Assembly: GCF_014982785.1 (NCBI RefSeq)
Contig: NZ_JADCKB010000002.1
Coordinates: forward strand, 124,001-188,000
Source: Ructibacterium gallinarum
GTDB taxonomy: Bacteria > Bacillota > Clostridia > Monoglobales > Monoglobaceae
Direction of reading: 5' to 3'
Length of the DNA stretch: 64,000 nucleotides
Shown here: in pieces, positions 8,801 to 16,648 of the stretch
Numbering within the stretch: position 1 is the first letter of the stretch
Layout of the letters: the number at the start of each line of letters is the position of its first letter
Notes under the pieces: model-generated
Databases searched by the model: none
Told to the model about the DNA's origin: nothing
What the model saw: only the letters and a program-made list of their open reading frames with translations
Translations under genes and position numbers: made by a program

Positions 8801-10145
8801 CGTTGCGGAAAAAACCGCCTATGGCTTTGCCAAAAAATACTATGAACTAAAGGGAATTGATGCCCCTGATGCGGAGCTCAAGCGGGTGTCAAAAGGCATG
8901 ATCGATGTCAAACGCACCACCGGTCAGCACCCCGGCGGCATTATTGTCTGCCCCAAAACCATGGATATTCACGATTTCTGCCCCATTCAGCATCCGGCAG
9001 ACAAGAAGGATTCGGATATCATTACCACCCATTTTGATTTCCATTCCATTCATGATAACCTTTTGAAGCTGGATATCTTAGGCCACGATGATCCATCCAC
9101 CATCCGTATGCTGGAGGATTTGACCGGGGTCAACGCCATGGAGATCCCTCTTGATGATAAAAAAACCATGAGCCTGTTTTCCAGTACCGAAGCCCTTGGC
9201 ATCAAGCCCAGCCAGATCGGCAGTGAGGTGGGAACCCTGGGCGTACCGGAGTTTGGCACCTCCTTTGTGCGGCAGATGCTGGTGGATACCAAGCCCTCTA
9301 CCTTTGTAGAACTTTTGATCATCTCCGGCCTGTCCCACGGTACGGACGTATGGCTCAACAACGCACAGGATCTGATCAAGGCCAAAAAAGCCACCCTGTC
9401 CGAGGTTATCGGTCTGCGTGACGATATTATGGTCTTTTTGATCCAGCACGGGTTAGAGCCAAGTTTAGCCTTTAAAATCATGGAGTTTGTAAGAAAAGGC
9501 CGGGCCGCCAAGGAAGGCATGCCCCCGGAATACGAGGAGGCCATCAAGGCCCAGCCCACCATTCCGGACTGGTACTTAGACTCCTGTAAAAAAATTAAAT
9601 ATATGTTCCCCAAGGCCCACGCCGCCGCCTATGTGATGATGGCGGTGCGGATTGCCTATTTCAAGGTATACTACCCGGTGGAATTTTATATTGCCTATTT
9701 CACCGTTCGTGCGGATTTGTTCGACGCGGCGCTGATGACCCAGGGCGCAGGCAAGGTTCGGGATGAAATGCGGAAACTGACCTTAAAGGGCAACAGCATG
9801 ACCGCCAACGAAAAATCCCTGTATACCATACTGGAAATCTGTCTTGAAATGTACGAACGGGGGATTGATTTTCTCCCGGTGGACTTATACCGCTCCCATG
9901 CCCGAAAATTCCAAAAGGTAGGGAATTCCATACTGCCGCCGCTGAACGCTTTTGCCGGCGTGGGCGATGCGGCCGCGGACGCCATTATGGAAGCCGCCAA
10001 GGAAGGCCCCTTCCTCTCCTGCGACGACCTGAAAAACCGGGCGGGCATTAACAAAGCAGTGATTGAAACCCTCAGCGCAAACGGAGTACTGCGCGGACTG
10101 CCGGAGAGCAGTCAGATCAGCCTGTTTGATATGCTGCAGGCTTAA
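5832..10145 (+). CDS. polC: DNA polymerase III PolC-type alpha subunit
   Basis: 1437 residues, full length for the Gram-positive replicase. In order: N-terminal domain; OB fold at about residues 220-320; PHP domain beginning LHLHTKMSAMDAVTSATDL at about 328; an inserted DEDDh 3'-5' exonuclease (FDIETTG at about 417, AHNAGFDTGF, HRAVDDATAT) that splits PHP; polymerase core with VGSRGSVGSSFAAFL, a zinc-binding set (CPNPDC...CPEC) at about 900-935 and the catalytic PDIDLNFSGE at about 955; C-terminal HhH region. It provides leading-strand synthesis with built-in proofreading. It is coupled to ispG by an ATGA overlap, and tex follows 17 nt later. Confidence 0.97.
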   Translation: MKTGILDLFDKVTVTEAFAQTLEKTVLNRCDLYLQENRAEIELSAPAFLDRRELFAYQDAVEKVYHLKKLDFCLRYPGLAPTKAYFEDLLAAFLQDNSACRSCLDGAEIAFADGQLTVSRIRGGEDLLRQRQFTEKIITTTREETGTEITISLSFDTIDMEAYLENREKDTQRLAEQAAAVRGSAPASSAKSDGGSKPVSGTVYGKPITKENMAIIDMTEGMKGCVVEGEVISAEVRELKRNNRLTGNAVIDFDIGDDSWACSCSLFGKTERMAKAMKAVAEGQRLKIQGDYEVDDYAHKPLLKISAIELLDPLPMRQDNAPEKRVELHLHTKMSAMDAVTSATDLIKRAAKWGHKAIAITDHGVAQAFPEAHKAASAVRKSGQDFKVLYGVEGYLINDTESAAHSLASLDKKGAYIVFDIETTGLSASKNQITEIGAVRVENGEMKETFSQLINPLCPIPAEITRLTGISDDMVADQPPIDQVLPRFLEFCGDTPVVAHNAGFDTGFIRQKATERGLAFHNKIIDTLRLSRELFPQHAKHSLDAVAKRLDVSLENHHRAVDDATATAEIFLKFLDMIHDQYGDVQEVNIDTRPSLIKNPKYHIILLAQNYTGLKNLYRLISKSNLKYFYRKPVMPKSVIQKFREGIIIGSACEAGELYRAMLAGKSKGELEEIASFYDYLEIQPLGNNQFMVRNGTVPDENALKDLNRRIVEIGDKLGIPTAATCDVHFMDPKDEVYRRVLMGAQGFEDADQQAPLYFRTTEEMLEEFSYLGQEKAKEVVITNPNKIADRIENIQPVKDGSYPPSIENCEQDLVDMCHKKAHKIYGDVLPRVVQERMDKELDCIVKYGYSVMYMIAHKLVKKSNEAGYLVGSRGSVGSSFAAFLSDITEVNALCPHYVCPNPDCKHSEFFEHGEYAVGPDMPDKNCPECGTLMRKDGLTIPFETFLGFKGDKVPDIDLNFSGEYQATAHKYVGELFGDEYVFKAGTIGTVAEKTAYGFAKKYYELKGIDAPDAELKRVSKGMIDVKRTTGQHPGGIIVCPKTMDIHDFCPIQHPADKKDSDIITTHFDFHSIHDNLLKLDILGHDDPSTIRMLEDLTGVNAMEIPLDDKKTMSLFSSTEALGIKPSQIGSEVGTLGVPEFGTSFVRQMLVDTKPSTFVELLIISGLSHGTDVWLNNAQDLIKAKKATLSEVIGLRDDIMVFLIQHGLEPSLAFKIMEFVRKGRAAKEGMPPEYEEAIKAQPTIPDWYLDSCKKIKYMFPKAHAAAYVMMAVRIAYFKVYYPVEFYIAYFTVRADLFDAALMTQGAGKVRDEMRKLTLKGNSMTANEKSLYTILEICLEMYERGIDFLPVDLYRSHARKFQKVGNSILPPLNAFAGVGDAAADAIMEAAKEGPFLSCDDLKNRAGINKAVIETLSANGVLRGLPESSQISLFDMLQA

Positions 10146-10162
10146 AACGAAAGGAGAAACCT

Positions 10163-12322
10163 ATGGAAATCGCACAGCAGCTGGCCGCAGAGCTAGGGCT
10201 TAAGAACTGGCAGGTGGAGCATACCATTGCTCTGCTTGACGAGGGAAACACCATTCCCTTTATCTCCCGGTACCGCAAGGAGGCCACCGGAGAATTAAAT
10301 GATGAGGTTCTGCGCAATCTGGAAGAACGGCTGAACTACCTCCGCAGTATGGCGGAGCGAAAAGAAGATATTAAACGGCTGATCGGCGAGCAGGGCAAAC
10401 TGACCGAAGAACTTGCCGCCGCCATTGACGCCTGTACCGTCCTAAACGAGCTGGAGGACATCTACCGCCCCTACCGCCCCAAGCGGAAAACCCGGGCAAC
10501 CGTGGCAAAGGCAAAGGGACTGGAACCTCTGGCACAGCAGATTTATGCCCAGGAGCCGGACTTTGACCCGGAAACGGCGGCAGAAGCCTTTGTAAATCCG
10601 GAAAAAGAGGTGGAATCGGCAAGCGACGCCATTGCGGGCGCCATGGACATTATTGCGGAACAAATTTCAGACAATGCCGACCACCGCAAACGGATCCGGG
10701 AATTGACCTTTAAAACCGGCACGGTAACGGTCAAGGCCGCAGGGGATGAGGACAGTGTATACCGGATGTATTACGACTTTTCTGAGCCTTGCATAAAAAT
10801 CGCCCCCCACCGCACCCTTGCCATTGACCGGGGCGAAAAGGAAAAATTTTTGACCGTGTCTATTCTGCCGGACACAGAACGGATTCTTTCCTATATAAAA
10901 AAGAAAGAACTGGCCAAAAACTCTGCTCCCTCTACGCCGCTGGTAGAAGCTGCGGCAGAAGACGCTTATTCCCGGCTGATTGCCCCCTCCATTGAGCGGG
11001 AAATCCGGAACGAACTGACCGAAACCGCCCAGGAACAGGCCATCAAAGTCTTTAAGGTCAATCTGAAAAACCTGCTGATGCAGCCGCCCATTCACAACAA
11101 GGTGGTCATCGGCCTGGATCCCGGTTACCGTACCGGCTGTAAGGTGGCCGTAGTGGACGGCACCGGAAAGGTACTGGATACCGGCGTGATCTATGTCACC
11201 CATTCCAAAGAACAGAAACAGGCGGCGGAAACCTACATTAAAGATTTAATCAAAAAATATGACGTAGATTTACTTTCTATCGGTAACGGAACCGCCTCCA
11301 AGGAAACCGAGATGTTTGCGGCAGAACTGCTCAAATCTATGCCCGGCACCAAGGTGCGGTATTTGATTACCAACGAGGCAGGGGCATCGGTCTATTCTGC
11401 TTCCAAGCTGGGTGCAGAGGAATTTCCGGATTTTGACGTAACCCGCCGGAGTGCAATCTCCATTGCCCGCCGGGTACAGGATCCGCTGGCCGAACTGGTC
11501 AAAATCGAACCCAAAGCCATTGGCGTTGGTCAATATCAGCATGACATGAACCAGAAACGTCTGGGCGAAGCTTTGGGCGGCGTGGTGGAAGACGCTGTCA
11601 ACAGCGTGGGCGTAGACCTCAACACCGCCTCTGCCCCTCTGCTGAACCGGATTTCCGGCATTTCCGCTGCGATTGCCAAAAACATTGTGGCCTATCGTGA
11701 GGAAACCGGGGTATTTACCGACCGGGCACAGCTGAAAAAAGTCCCCAAGCTGGGTCCCAAGGCCTTTGAGCAGTGCGCCGGGTTCCTGCGGATCAAAGAC
11801 GGTAAAAATGTGCTGGATAACACCTCTGTTCACCCGGAAAGCTATCCGGCCGCCAAGGCTTTGCTTCAAAAGCTGGGGTATTCTATTGAGGACGTAAAAG
11901 AACACCATTTGGCAGATTTGGAGAAAAATGCCGAAAAACAGGGGATTGCCGCACTGGCACAGGAACTCTCTGTAGGCGAACCTACCTTGCGGGATATTAT
12001 TCAGGAGCTGAACAAACCCGGCCGTGACCCCAGGGACGAGATTGAACAGCCCATTCTGCGCAGTGATGTCATGCAGATTGAGGATCTTAAAGAAGGTATG
12101 ATTTTGACCGGCACCGTCCGCAACGTCATTGATTTTGGCGCCTTTGTGGACATTGGCGTTCATCAGGACGGATTGGTGCACATTTCCCAGCTGTCTGACA
12201 AATACGTCAAGCACCCCATGGACGTGGTATCCATTGGCGATATTGTCAAAGTCATGGTGCTGGAAGCCGATCCCAAAAAGAAACGGATCAGTCTTACCAT
12301 GAAAGGTTTAGATAATAAATAA
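10163..12322 (+). CDS. tex: Tex-family RNA-binding transcription accessory protein
   Basis: 719 residues. Layout matches Tex: N-terminal helical region with TIPFISRYRKEATG, a YqgF/RNase H-like domain beginning VIGLDPGYRTGCKVAVVD at about 315, helix-hairpin-helix segments (LNTASAPLLNRISGI, VFTDRAQLKKVPKLG) at about 490-540, and an S1 RNA-binding domain at about 645-715 (GMILTGTVRNVIDFGAFVDIG). Acts in the cytoplasm on transcription complexes and RNA. AAAGGAG precedes the ATG. It probably shares a transcript with polC. Confidence 0.95.
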   Translation: MEIAQQLAAELGLKNWQVEHTIALLDEGNTIPFISRYRKEATGELNDEVLRNLEERLNYLRSMAERKEDIKRLIGEQGKLTEELAAAIDACTVLNELEDIYRPYRPKRKTRATVAKAKGLEPLAQQIYAQEPDFDPETAAEAFVNPEKEVESASDAIAGAMDIIAEQISDNADHRKRIRELTFKTGTVTVKAAGDEDSVYRMYYDFSEPCIKIAPHRTLAIDRGEKEKFLTVSILPDTERILSYIKKKELAKNSAPSTPLVEAAAEDAYSRLIAPSIEREIRNELTETAQEQAIKVFKVNLKNLLMQPPIHNKVVIGLDPGYRTGCKVAVVDGTGKVLDTGVIYVTHSKEQKQAAETYIKDLIKKYDVDLLSIGNGTASKETEMFAAELLKSMPGTKVRYLITNEAGASVYSASKLGAEEFPDFDVTRRSAISIARRVQDPLAELVKIEPKAIGVGQYQHDMNQKRLGEALGGVVEDAVNSVGVDLNTASAPLLNRISGISAAIAKNIVAYREETGVFTDRAQLKKVPKLGPKAFEQCAGFLRIKDGKNVLDNTSVHPESYPAAKALLQKLGYSIEDVKEHHLADLEKNAEKQGIAALAQELSVGEPTLRDIIQELNKPGRDPRDEIEQPILRSDVMQIEDLKEGMILTGTVRNVIDFGAFVDIGVHQDGLVHISQLSDKYVKHPMDVVSIGDIVKVMVLEADPKKKRISLTMKGLDNK

Positions 12323-12361
12323 TTATTAAATATCGTATATTTGAAAGGTTATAAAGGAGTT

Positions 12362-13705
12362 ATGCGGTCGTTTTATAAGAAATTTTTTATACTGATGATA
12401 CCCATGGCGCTGAAGGAGCTGATTTCTTCCCTGGTCAATTTGGTTGACACCATTATGGTGGGGCAGCTGGGAGAGACCTCCATTGCCGCTGTGGGCATTG
12501 GAAACCAGGTGTACTTTTTGTATACCGTGTTTTTGTTCGGCATGAGCTGCGGCGCAGGCGTTTTTGCTTCCCAGTTCTGGGGAACGCAGGATGTGAAGGG
12601 AATGCGGAAGATTTTGGGACTTAACCTCCTCCTCTCTTTCCTCCTCTCTTGTCTGTTTGTACTGGCGGCGTCTATTTTTCCGGTTCAGATTTTTGAGGCC
12701 TTTAAGGCAGAACCGGCTGTGATTGCGGAAGGCGTAGGTTATCTCCGCATTGTATGCATTGGTTATCTGGCCACCGCCATTACCACCGCTTTTGACATGA
12801 GCGTATGCTGCAGTGAACGGGCAGGACTTCCGTTTTTGGTTCGGGCAGTGGGCCTGGTCGTCAATGTCTGTCTAAACTGGGTGCTGATATTTGGGCATTT
12901 GGGCGCACCGGCGCTGGGCGTAGAAGGTGCCGCCATTGCAACCGTCATTGCACGTTTTTCCGAGCTGGCAGTGATGCTCTCGGTGGTCTACGGAAAGAAA
13001 ATGATACAGGCGGCGGGTCCCAAAGAATTGTTCACCATTCCAAAGGATTTATGGATCCGGTTTGCAAAGACCTCGGCGCCGGTGGTGTTTAATGAAATGG
13101 CTTGGGCCATTGGCGTTACCATGTATTCCTGGGTGTTTGCCCGGATCAGTACCGAGGCCATTGTGGTCATTACCATTGTACAGAACATAGAGCGGCTGAT
13201 GCTGGTTTTTTTCCACGGCGGCGGCAATGCCGGCGGCGTGTTTATCGGAAAGGCGGTAGGCGCAAAGAAATACAATCAGGCTTATGTCTATGCCAAAAAG
13301 CTGGCATTTTTGTCCCTGATGACTGCCCTGGTCCTTTCGGTTATATTTGTTTTGATTCGGCCTATTATCTTACTGCCGTATCAAGTTTCTGCTCAAGTAC
13401 ATGACCAGGCCATGCAGCTAATGATTGTCATGGCAGTGATGATGAACATCAAATCTTTGACCTTTTTGTTTATAGTTGGTGTGTTCCGCAATGGCGGGGA
13501 CACCAGAAGCGCCTTTTTGATTGATGTTGGCTGTGTTTGGCTGGTAGGCGTTCCCATGGTGGTGCTGGGCGGACTGGTTCTGCATCTGCCGCTGGTAGTA
13601 ACTTATGCTATGATGTGCTGTGAAGAGGTTATGAAGATTATTGTTTCGGTTTTGCGATTCCGGAGCAAAAAATGGATCAAAAATGTGGTTGCCGACCCGG
13701 CATAA
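12362..13705 (+). CDS. MATE family multidrug/cation efflux transporter
   Basis: 447 residues, about 12 hydrophobic segments. MATE features include LVNLVDTIMVGQLGETSIAAVGIGNQ at residues 21-46 and a second-half counterpart after about residue 235. Family members export cationic drugs or metabolites using Na+ or H+ gradients. The frame is open from a TTG seven codons earlier, but the ATG used here has an ideal AAAGGAG 3 nt upstream and gives the usual N-terminus. It follows tex by 39 nt; a GC-rich terminator follows. Confidence 0.88.
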   Translation: MRSFYKKFFILMIPMALKELISSLVNLVDTIMVGQLGETSIAAVGIGNQVYFLYTVFLFGMSCGAGVFASQFWGTQDVKGMRKILGLNLLLSFLLSCLFVLAASIFPVQIFEAFKAEPAVIAEGVGYLRIVCIGYLATAITTAFDMSVCCSERAGLPFLVRAVGLVVNVCLNWVLIFGHLGAPALGVEGAAIATVIARFSELAVMLSVVYGKKMIQAAGPKELFTIPKDLWIRFAKTSAPVVFNEMAWAIGVTMYSWVFARISTEAIVVITIVQNIERLMLVFFHGGGNAGGVFIGKAVGAKKYNQAYVYAKKLAFLSLMTALVLSVIFVLIRPIILLPYQVSAQVHDQAMQLMIVMAVMMNIKSLTFLFIVGVFRNGGDTRSAFLIDVGCVWLVGVPMVVLGGLVLHLPLVVTYAMMCCEEVMKIIVSVLRFRSKKWIKNVVADPA

Positions 13706-13710
13706 CCTAA

Positions 13711-13801
13711 GCGCAGATGCCCCCGCCTCTTAGGCGGGGGTTTTAATTTGCCGCAAGACCTGTTTTAAGTCAGCTTAGCAGGAGGATTGCTTCGATTGAA
13801 A
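13711..13801. repeat. Structured intergenic repeat A, copy 1 (includes MATE terminator hairpin)
   Basis: Begins AGCGCAGATGCCCCCGCC; the CCCCCGCC/GGCGGGGG hairpin (loop TCTTA) with trailing T's at 13720-13745 can terminate the MATE gene. It continues with CCGCAAGACCTGTTTTAAGT and GCTTAGCAGGAGGATTGCTT, ending CGATTGAAAC. The same ordered blocks occur in reverse orientation at 32964-33135. The conserved blocks are the hairpin with loop TCTTA, the CGCAAG..CTG.TTTAAG block and GCTTAGCAGGAG..TTGCT.CGATTGAAA. Confidence 0.6.
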
Positions 13802-13820
13802 CGGCTTCTTTGACATTTGA

Positions 13821-13850
13821 GAGTGGATGGTTCTTATGAAACCATCCACT
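13821..13850. repeat. 30-bp perfect hairpin repeat, left copy
   Basis: Arms AGTGGATGGTT and AACCATCCACT. The same 30 bp recur without a mismatch at 14091-14120, 270 bp away, so the pair brackets the block upstream of parS. Confidence 0.85.
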
Positions 13851-13895
13851 CAGACTGTCGAAAAAGTCGTTATACCGCAAGCGAGACAATAAAAA
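13851..13895. repeat. Dispersed intergenic repeat B, copy 1
   Basis: About 45 bp (CTGTCGAAAAAGTCGTTATA then ACCGCAAGCGAGACAATAAA) matching 62260-62306 with only a few substitutions. At both places a CCGGATTC-type hairpin is adjacent. Confidence 0.65.
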
Positions 13896-13940
13896 CAAAA
13901 CGCGCTTCCTTTTCATAAACTTTATGTTTTCGTATAAAAT

Positions 13941-14090
13941 GACGCCGGATTCATCGAGAAACCGGCGTCATTGCTTGCTTTTCCCGCAATCGCTCTCTAC
14001 CGTACCTTTGTACGCCGACGAAAGCGATTGCGGAAAATCTAACTTCCTTTTTCGGCATCTGCCAGCGTGTCGATACTTTATCGACACGCT
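13941..14090. other. Cluster of three further hairpins upstream of parS
   Basis: GACGCCGG/CCGGCGTC hairpin at 13941-13969; a long hairpin with arms CGCAATCGCT and AGCGATTGCG at about 13985-14032; and a perfect 12-bp arm hairpin AGCGTGTCGATA/TATCGACACGCT at 14064-14090. The 13.7-14.24 kb gap has no plausible gene; short open frames here cross the hairpins and show no family pattern. Confidence 0.6.
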
Positions 14091-14120
14091 GAGTGGATGG
14101 TTCTTATGAAACCATCCACT
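14091..14120. repeat. 30-bp perfect hairpin repeat, right copy
   Basis: Identical to 13821-13850; followed directly by a T run, so this copy could act as a terminator. parS begins 8 bp later. Confidence 0.85.
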
Positions 14121-14127
14121 TTTTTTA

Positions 14128-14143
14128 TGTTTCACGTGAAACA
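14128..14143. promoter_or_regulatory. parS centromere site
   Basis: TGTTTCACGTGAAACA, the exact 16-bp consensus bound by Spo0J/ParB proteins, about 100 bp before parA. It is the loading site for the ParB clamp. Confidence 0.95.
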
Positions 14144-14175
14144 TAAAAATATTTTCTCAAAACGACGGTTTTTTC

Positions 14176-14203
14176 TTGTATTTTTTTTATTCTGTGCTAT
14201 AAT
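14176..14203 (+). promoter_or_regulatory. Promoter for parA-parB
   Basis: TTGTAT, 16 nt, TATAAT, 33 bp downstream of parS; ParB spreading from parS would cover it. Confidence 0.6.
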
Positions 14204-14243
14204 AGAACTTGACACAAAAGATGTATCCTGTTTGGAGGAGATT

Positions 14244-15008
14244 ATGGGAAAAATTATTGCCATTGCAAATCAAAAAGGCGGCGTGGGAAAAACCACCACC
14301 GCCATCAATTTAAGCGCAAGTTTAGGAGAAAAGGGGAAGAAGGTTTTGCTGATTGACAGTGACCCCCAGGGAAATACCTCAAGCGGATTGGGTATAGACG
14401 GAAATCAGGCGGAAAACTCTACCTATGACTGTCTGGTCAACGAAGTTCCCATGCAGGACGCTATTGTAAAAACAGATTATAAAAATCTTTGGCTGTGTCC
14501 TGGCAATATCAGTCTGGCAGGGGCTGAACTGGAGCTGGTGGAACAGAAAAACCGGGAATATCAGCTGAAAAACGCCGTTTCTCCCATTCGTGAGAACTAT
14601 GATTTTATTATCATTGACTGCCCTCCCTCCCTGGGCCTGCTCACCCTTAACGCCTTTGGTGCGGCAGACAGTGTACTGATCCCCATTCAGTGCGAATACT
14701 ACGCCTTAGAGGGGCTCAGCCAACTAACCCGTACCATCAAAATGGTCAAGCAGGGTCTAAACAAAGATTTGAAAATCGAAGGGGTTCTTTTGACCATGTT
14801 TGACGCCCGTACCCGGCTTGCAGTACAGGTAGTGGAGGAAGTACGGAAATATTTTGGGGCTACCGTTTATAAAACGGTAATTCCGCGAAATGTCCGCCTT
14901 TCCGAAGCGCCAAGCTACGGTCAGCCCGTTCTGGCCTTTGACAAACGCTCTAAGGGCGCAAAATGCTACCAAAAATTGGCCGGAGAGGTCATTAAAATGA
15001 ATACATAG
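14244..15008 (+). CDS. parA: ParA/Soj chromosome-partitioning ATPase
   Basis: 254 residues from the ATG after TGGAGGAG. Deviant Walker A KGGVGKTTTAINL at residues 10-22, Walker A' region LLIDSDPQGNTSSGLG, Walker B DFIIIDCPPSLGLLTLNA, and the DNA-binding C-terminal region VIPRNVRLSEAPSYGQP typical of Soj. The frame is open 59 codons further upstream through the parS region, but the family begins at MGKIIAIANQKGGVGKT. It works with ParB and parS to segregate origins and, in spore formers, tunes DnaA activity. parB follows 42 nt later. Confidence 0.95.
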   Translation: MGKIIAIANQKGGVGKTTTAINLSASLGEKGKKVLLIDSDPQGNTSSGLGIDGNQAENSTYDCLVNEVPMQDAIVKTDYKNLWLCPGNISLAGAELELVEQKNREYQLKNAVSPIRENYDFIIIDCPPSLGLLTLNAFGAADSVLIPIQCEYYALEGLSQLTRTIKMVKQGLNKDLKIEGVLLTMFDARTRLAVQVVEEVRKYFGATVYKTVIPRNVRLSEAPSYGQPVLAFDKRSKGAKCYQKLAGEVIKMNT

Positions 15009-15050
15009 GGAAATCCCCATAAAAGATACCGCAGAATAGGAAGTGAAGCT

Positions 15051-15977
15051 ATGCCAGAGAATAAAAAACAAAAAAAAGGCCTGGGAAAGGGCCTTGGCGC
15101 TTTGTTTATGGATACCTCCGGCGCAGAGCCGGAATCTGAACTTGATATTATTCATGAAATTGAGAAAATTGGTGCGCCCGCCGCAGATGGAAAGCAGGTG
15201 GTTACACTAAAAATTATTGATATTGAACCCAACAAAGGACAGCCCAGAAAGCATTTTGATCCGGACAAGCTGGAAGCCCTCAGCGAATCCATCCGGGAAC
15301 ACGGGGTGGTACAGCCCATTCTGGTTACCCCAACCAACAGCGGCACCTACCGCATTGTGGCCGGAGAACGCCGCTGGCGAGCCGCCAAAATGGCCGGATT
15401 AAAAGAAATGCCCTGTATTATTCGGGAATTTGAAGAACAAAAGGTCATGGAGCTTGCCCTGGTAGAAAATCTCCAGAGAGAAGACTTAAATCCCATAGAG
15501 GAAGCAGAAGGTTATCAAAAACTCATGGATACTTTCCAGCTGACCCAGGAAGAAATTGGTCAACGAGTAGGAAAAAGCCGAAGCGCTGTTGCCAATGCCC
15601 TGCGGCTGAACAATCTGAGCCAGCCGGTTAAGGAAATGGTGATTGACGGCAGGCTGAGCCAAGGCCACGCCCGCACCCTTTTGCCAGTAGAAGATCCCCA
15701 GCTTCAGCAAACGCTGGCGGAGCGCATTCTCAAAGAAGGCCTCAATGTACGGCAGGTAGAAGCCCTGGTGGCTTCTCTTGGCAAAGAGAAGCCAGTGAAG
15801 CCGAAAAAAGTCGAAAATCCTCTGATGCGCAAGTATTATGAAGATGTAGAAAATTCTCTCTCCTCCCGCCTGGGTACCAAAGTAAAAATTCAGGAAGGAA
15901 ACAAAAAAGGGAAAATCGAGATTGAATACTACAGCAAAGAGGATTTAGAACGCATTCTTTTTGAGCTGCGCAGTTAA
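15051..15977 (+). CDS. parB: ParB/Spo0J centromere-binding CTPase
   Basis: 308 residues. An N-terminal KGLGKGLGALF stretch (ParA-stimulating tail), CTP-binding motifs GQPRKHFD, VQPILV and AGERRWRAAKMAGL at about residues 65-120, ALVENLQREDLNPIEEAEGY, and a helix-turn-helix LTQEEIGQRVGKSRSAVANALRL at about 163-185, then a C-terminal dimerisation domain. Together with the perfect parS 0.9 kb upstream this is a complete chromosomal ParABS set. Such loci usually sit near the replication origin, although no dnaA or rsmG/mnmG genes are visible here. Confidence 0.95.
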   Translation: MPENKKQKKGLGKGLGALFMDTSGAEPESELDIIHEIEKIGAPAADGKQVVTLKIIDIEPNKGQPRKHFDPDKLEALSESIREHGVVQPILVTPTNSGTYRIVAGERRWRAAKMAGLKEMPCIIREFEEQKVMELALVENLQREDLNPIEEAEGYQKLMDTFQLTQEEIGQRVGKSRSAVANALRLNNLSQPVKEMVIDGRLSQGHARTLLPVEDPQLQQTLAERILKEGLNVRQVEALVASLGKEKPVKPKKVENPLMRKYYEDVENSLSSRLGTKVKIQEGNKKGKIEIEYYSKEDLERILFELRS

Positions 15978-16174
15978 ATTTACAAATTTTGCCATTAAAA
16001 AATGCTGTTTATTTTCCTCATTTTAATATATAGCAATAACATTTGACCTTAAAATACAAATGAGGATTTAAGAGGCAATTTTGAAGCTTATAATACATAT
16101 TATTGTTTTGTCGTTGTTTTGGTTGTAAATTACGAATAAATATACGCTTAAAAAGCAAAAAGGAGTGGACTCTT

Positions 16175-16615
16175 TTGCCCGACGAGAAAAAGAAATTTAA
16201 AAATCTTACCACCTATGCAGTGATTATGATTTTAGCGGTGGTAATCATTATTATTATAGCCGCCATGGCAGACAACCGGGAACAGCAGTTTGAAAACCAG
16301 ATTAATCAGCAACAGGAAACCAATATGAGCATTCAAAACGAAATTGTAAACCTGAAAGATGAAAATTATCGGCTGCAAAAGGAAAAGGAGGAACTGGAAC
16401 AAGCTTCCGCGGAAGCCAAGGCAAGCCTTTCCTTTTATACTGCAATGACGCAGGGCTGGGAATACTATCAGCAAGGAAAAATGGAAGAAGCTGCTGCAAA
16501 ACTCAGCGAAATTCAACGGGAATCCTTATCTGATGAAGAAAAAATCCATTTTGAGCTACTGGACGGCTTAATTGCCGCAGCGGCACAGCCTGCTGATAAT
16601 ACGCCCCAGGAATAA
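16175..16615 (+). CDS. Single-pass membrane protein with coiled coil, unknown function
   Basis: 146 residues from a TTG start, chosen because AAAAAGGAG lies 10 nt before it and no ATG fits. A cytoplasmic basic stub (PDEKKKFKNLTTYA) leads to one very hydrophobic segment (VIMILAVVIIIIIAAM) at about residues 15-31, then a long coiled coil (REQQFENQINQQQETN to KEKEELEQASAEAKAS) and a C-terminal TPR-like helix pair (GWEYYQQGKMEEAAAKLSEI). Not recognised as a named family. Its place between parB and serS suggests, but does not show, a link to segregation or the envelope. Confidence 0.7.
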   Translation: MPDEKKKFKNLTTYAVIMILAVVIIIIIAAMADNREQQFENQINQQQETNMSIQNEIVNLKDENYRLQKEKEELEQASAEAKASLSFYTAMTQGWEYYQQGKMEEAAAKLSEIQRESLSDEEKIHFELLDGLIAAAAQPADNTPQE

Positions 16616-16648
16616 ACAGAACCGAAAAAAGGAAGAGAGGATAAAACT

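Noticed and set aside
13801-13850. CRISPR-like repeat end (ATTGAAAC) near 13.8 kb
   Set aside because: There are no regularly spaced copies or spacers and no cas genes in the window; the motif belongs to repeat A.
14067-14243. N-terminal extension of parA through the parS region
   Set aside because: The extra 59 residues have no family counterpart, cross parS and the promoter, and the ATG at 14244 has a consensus ribosome site.
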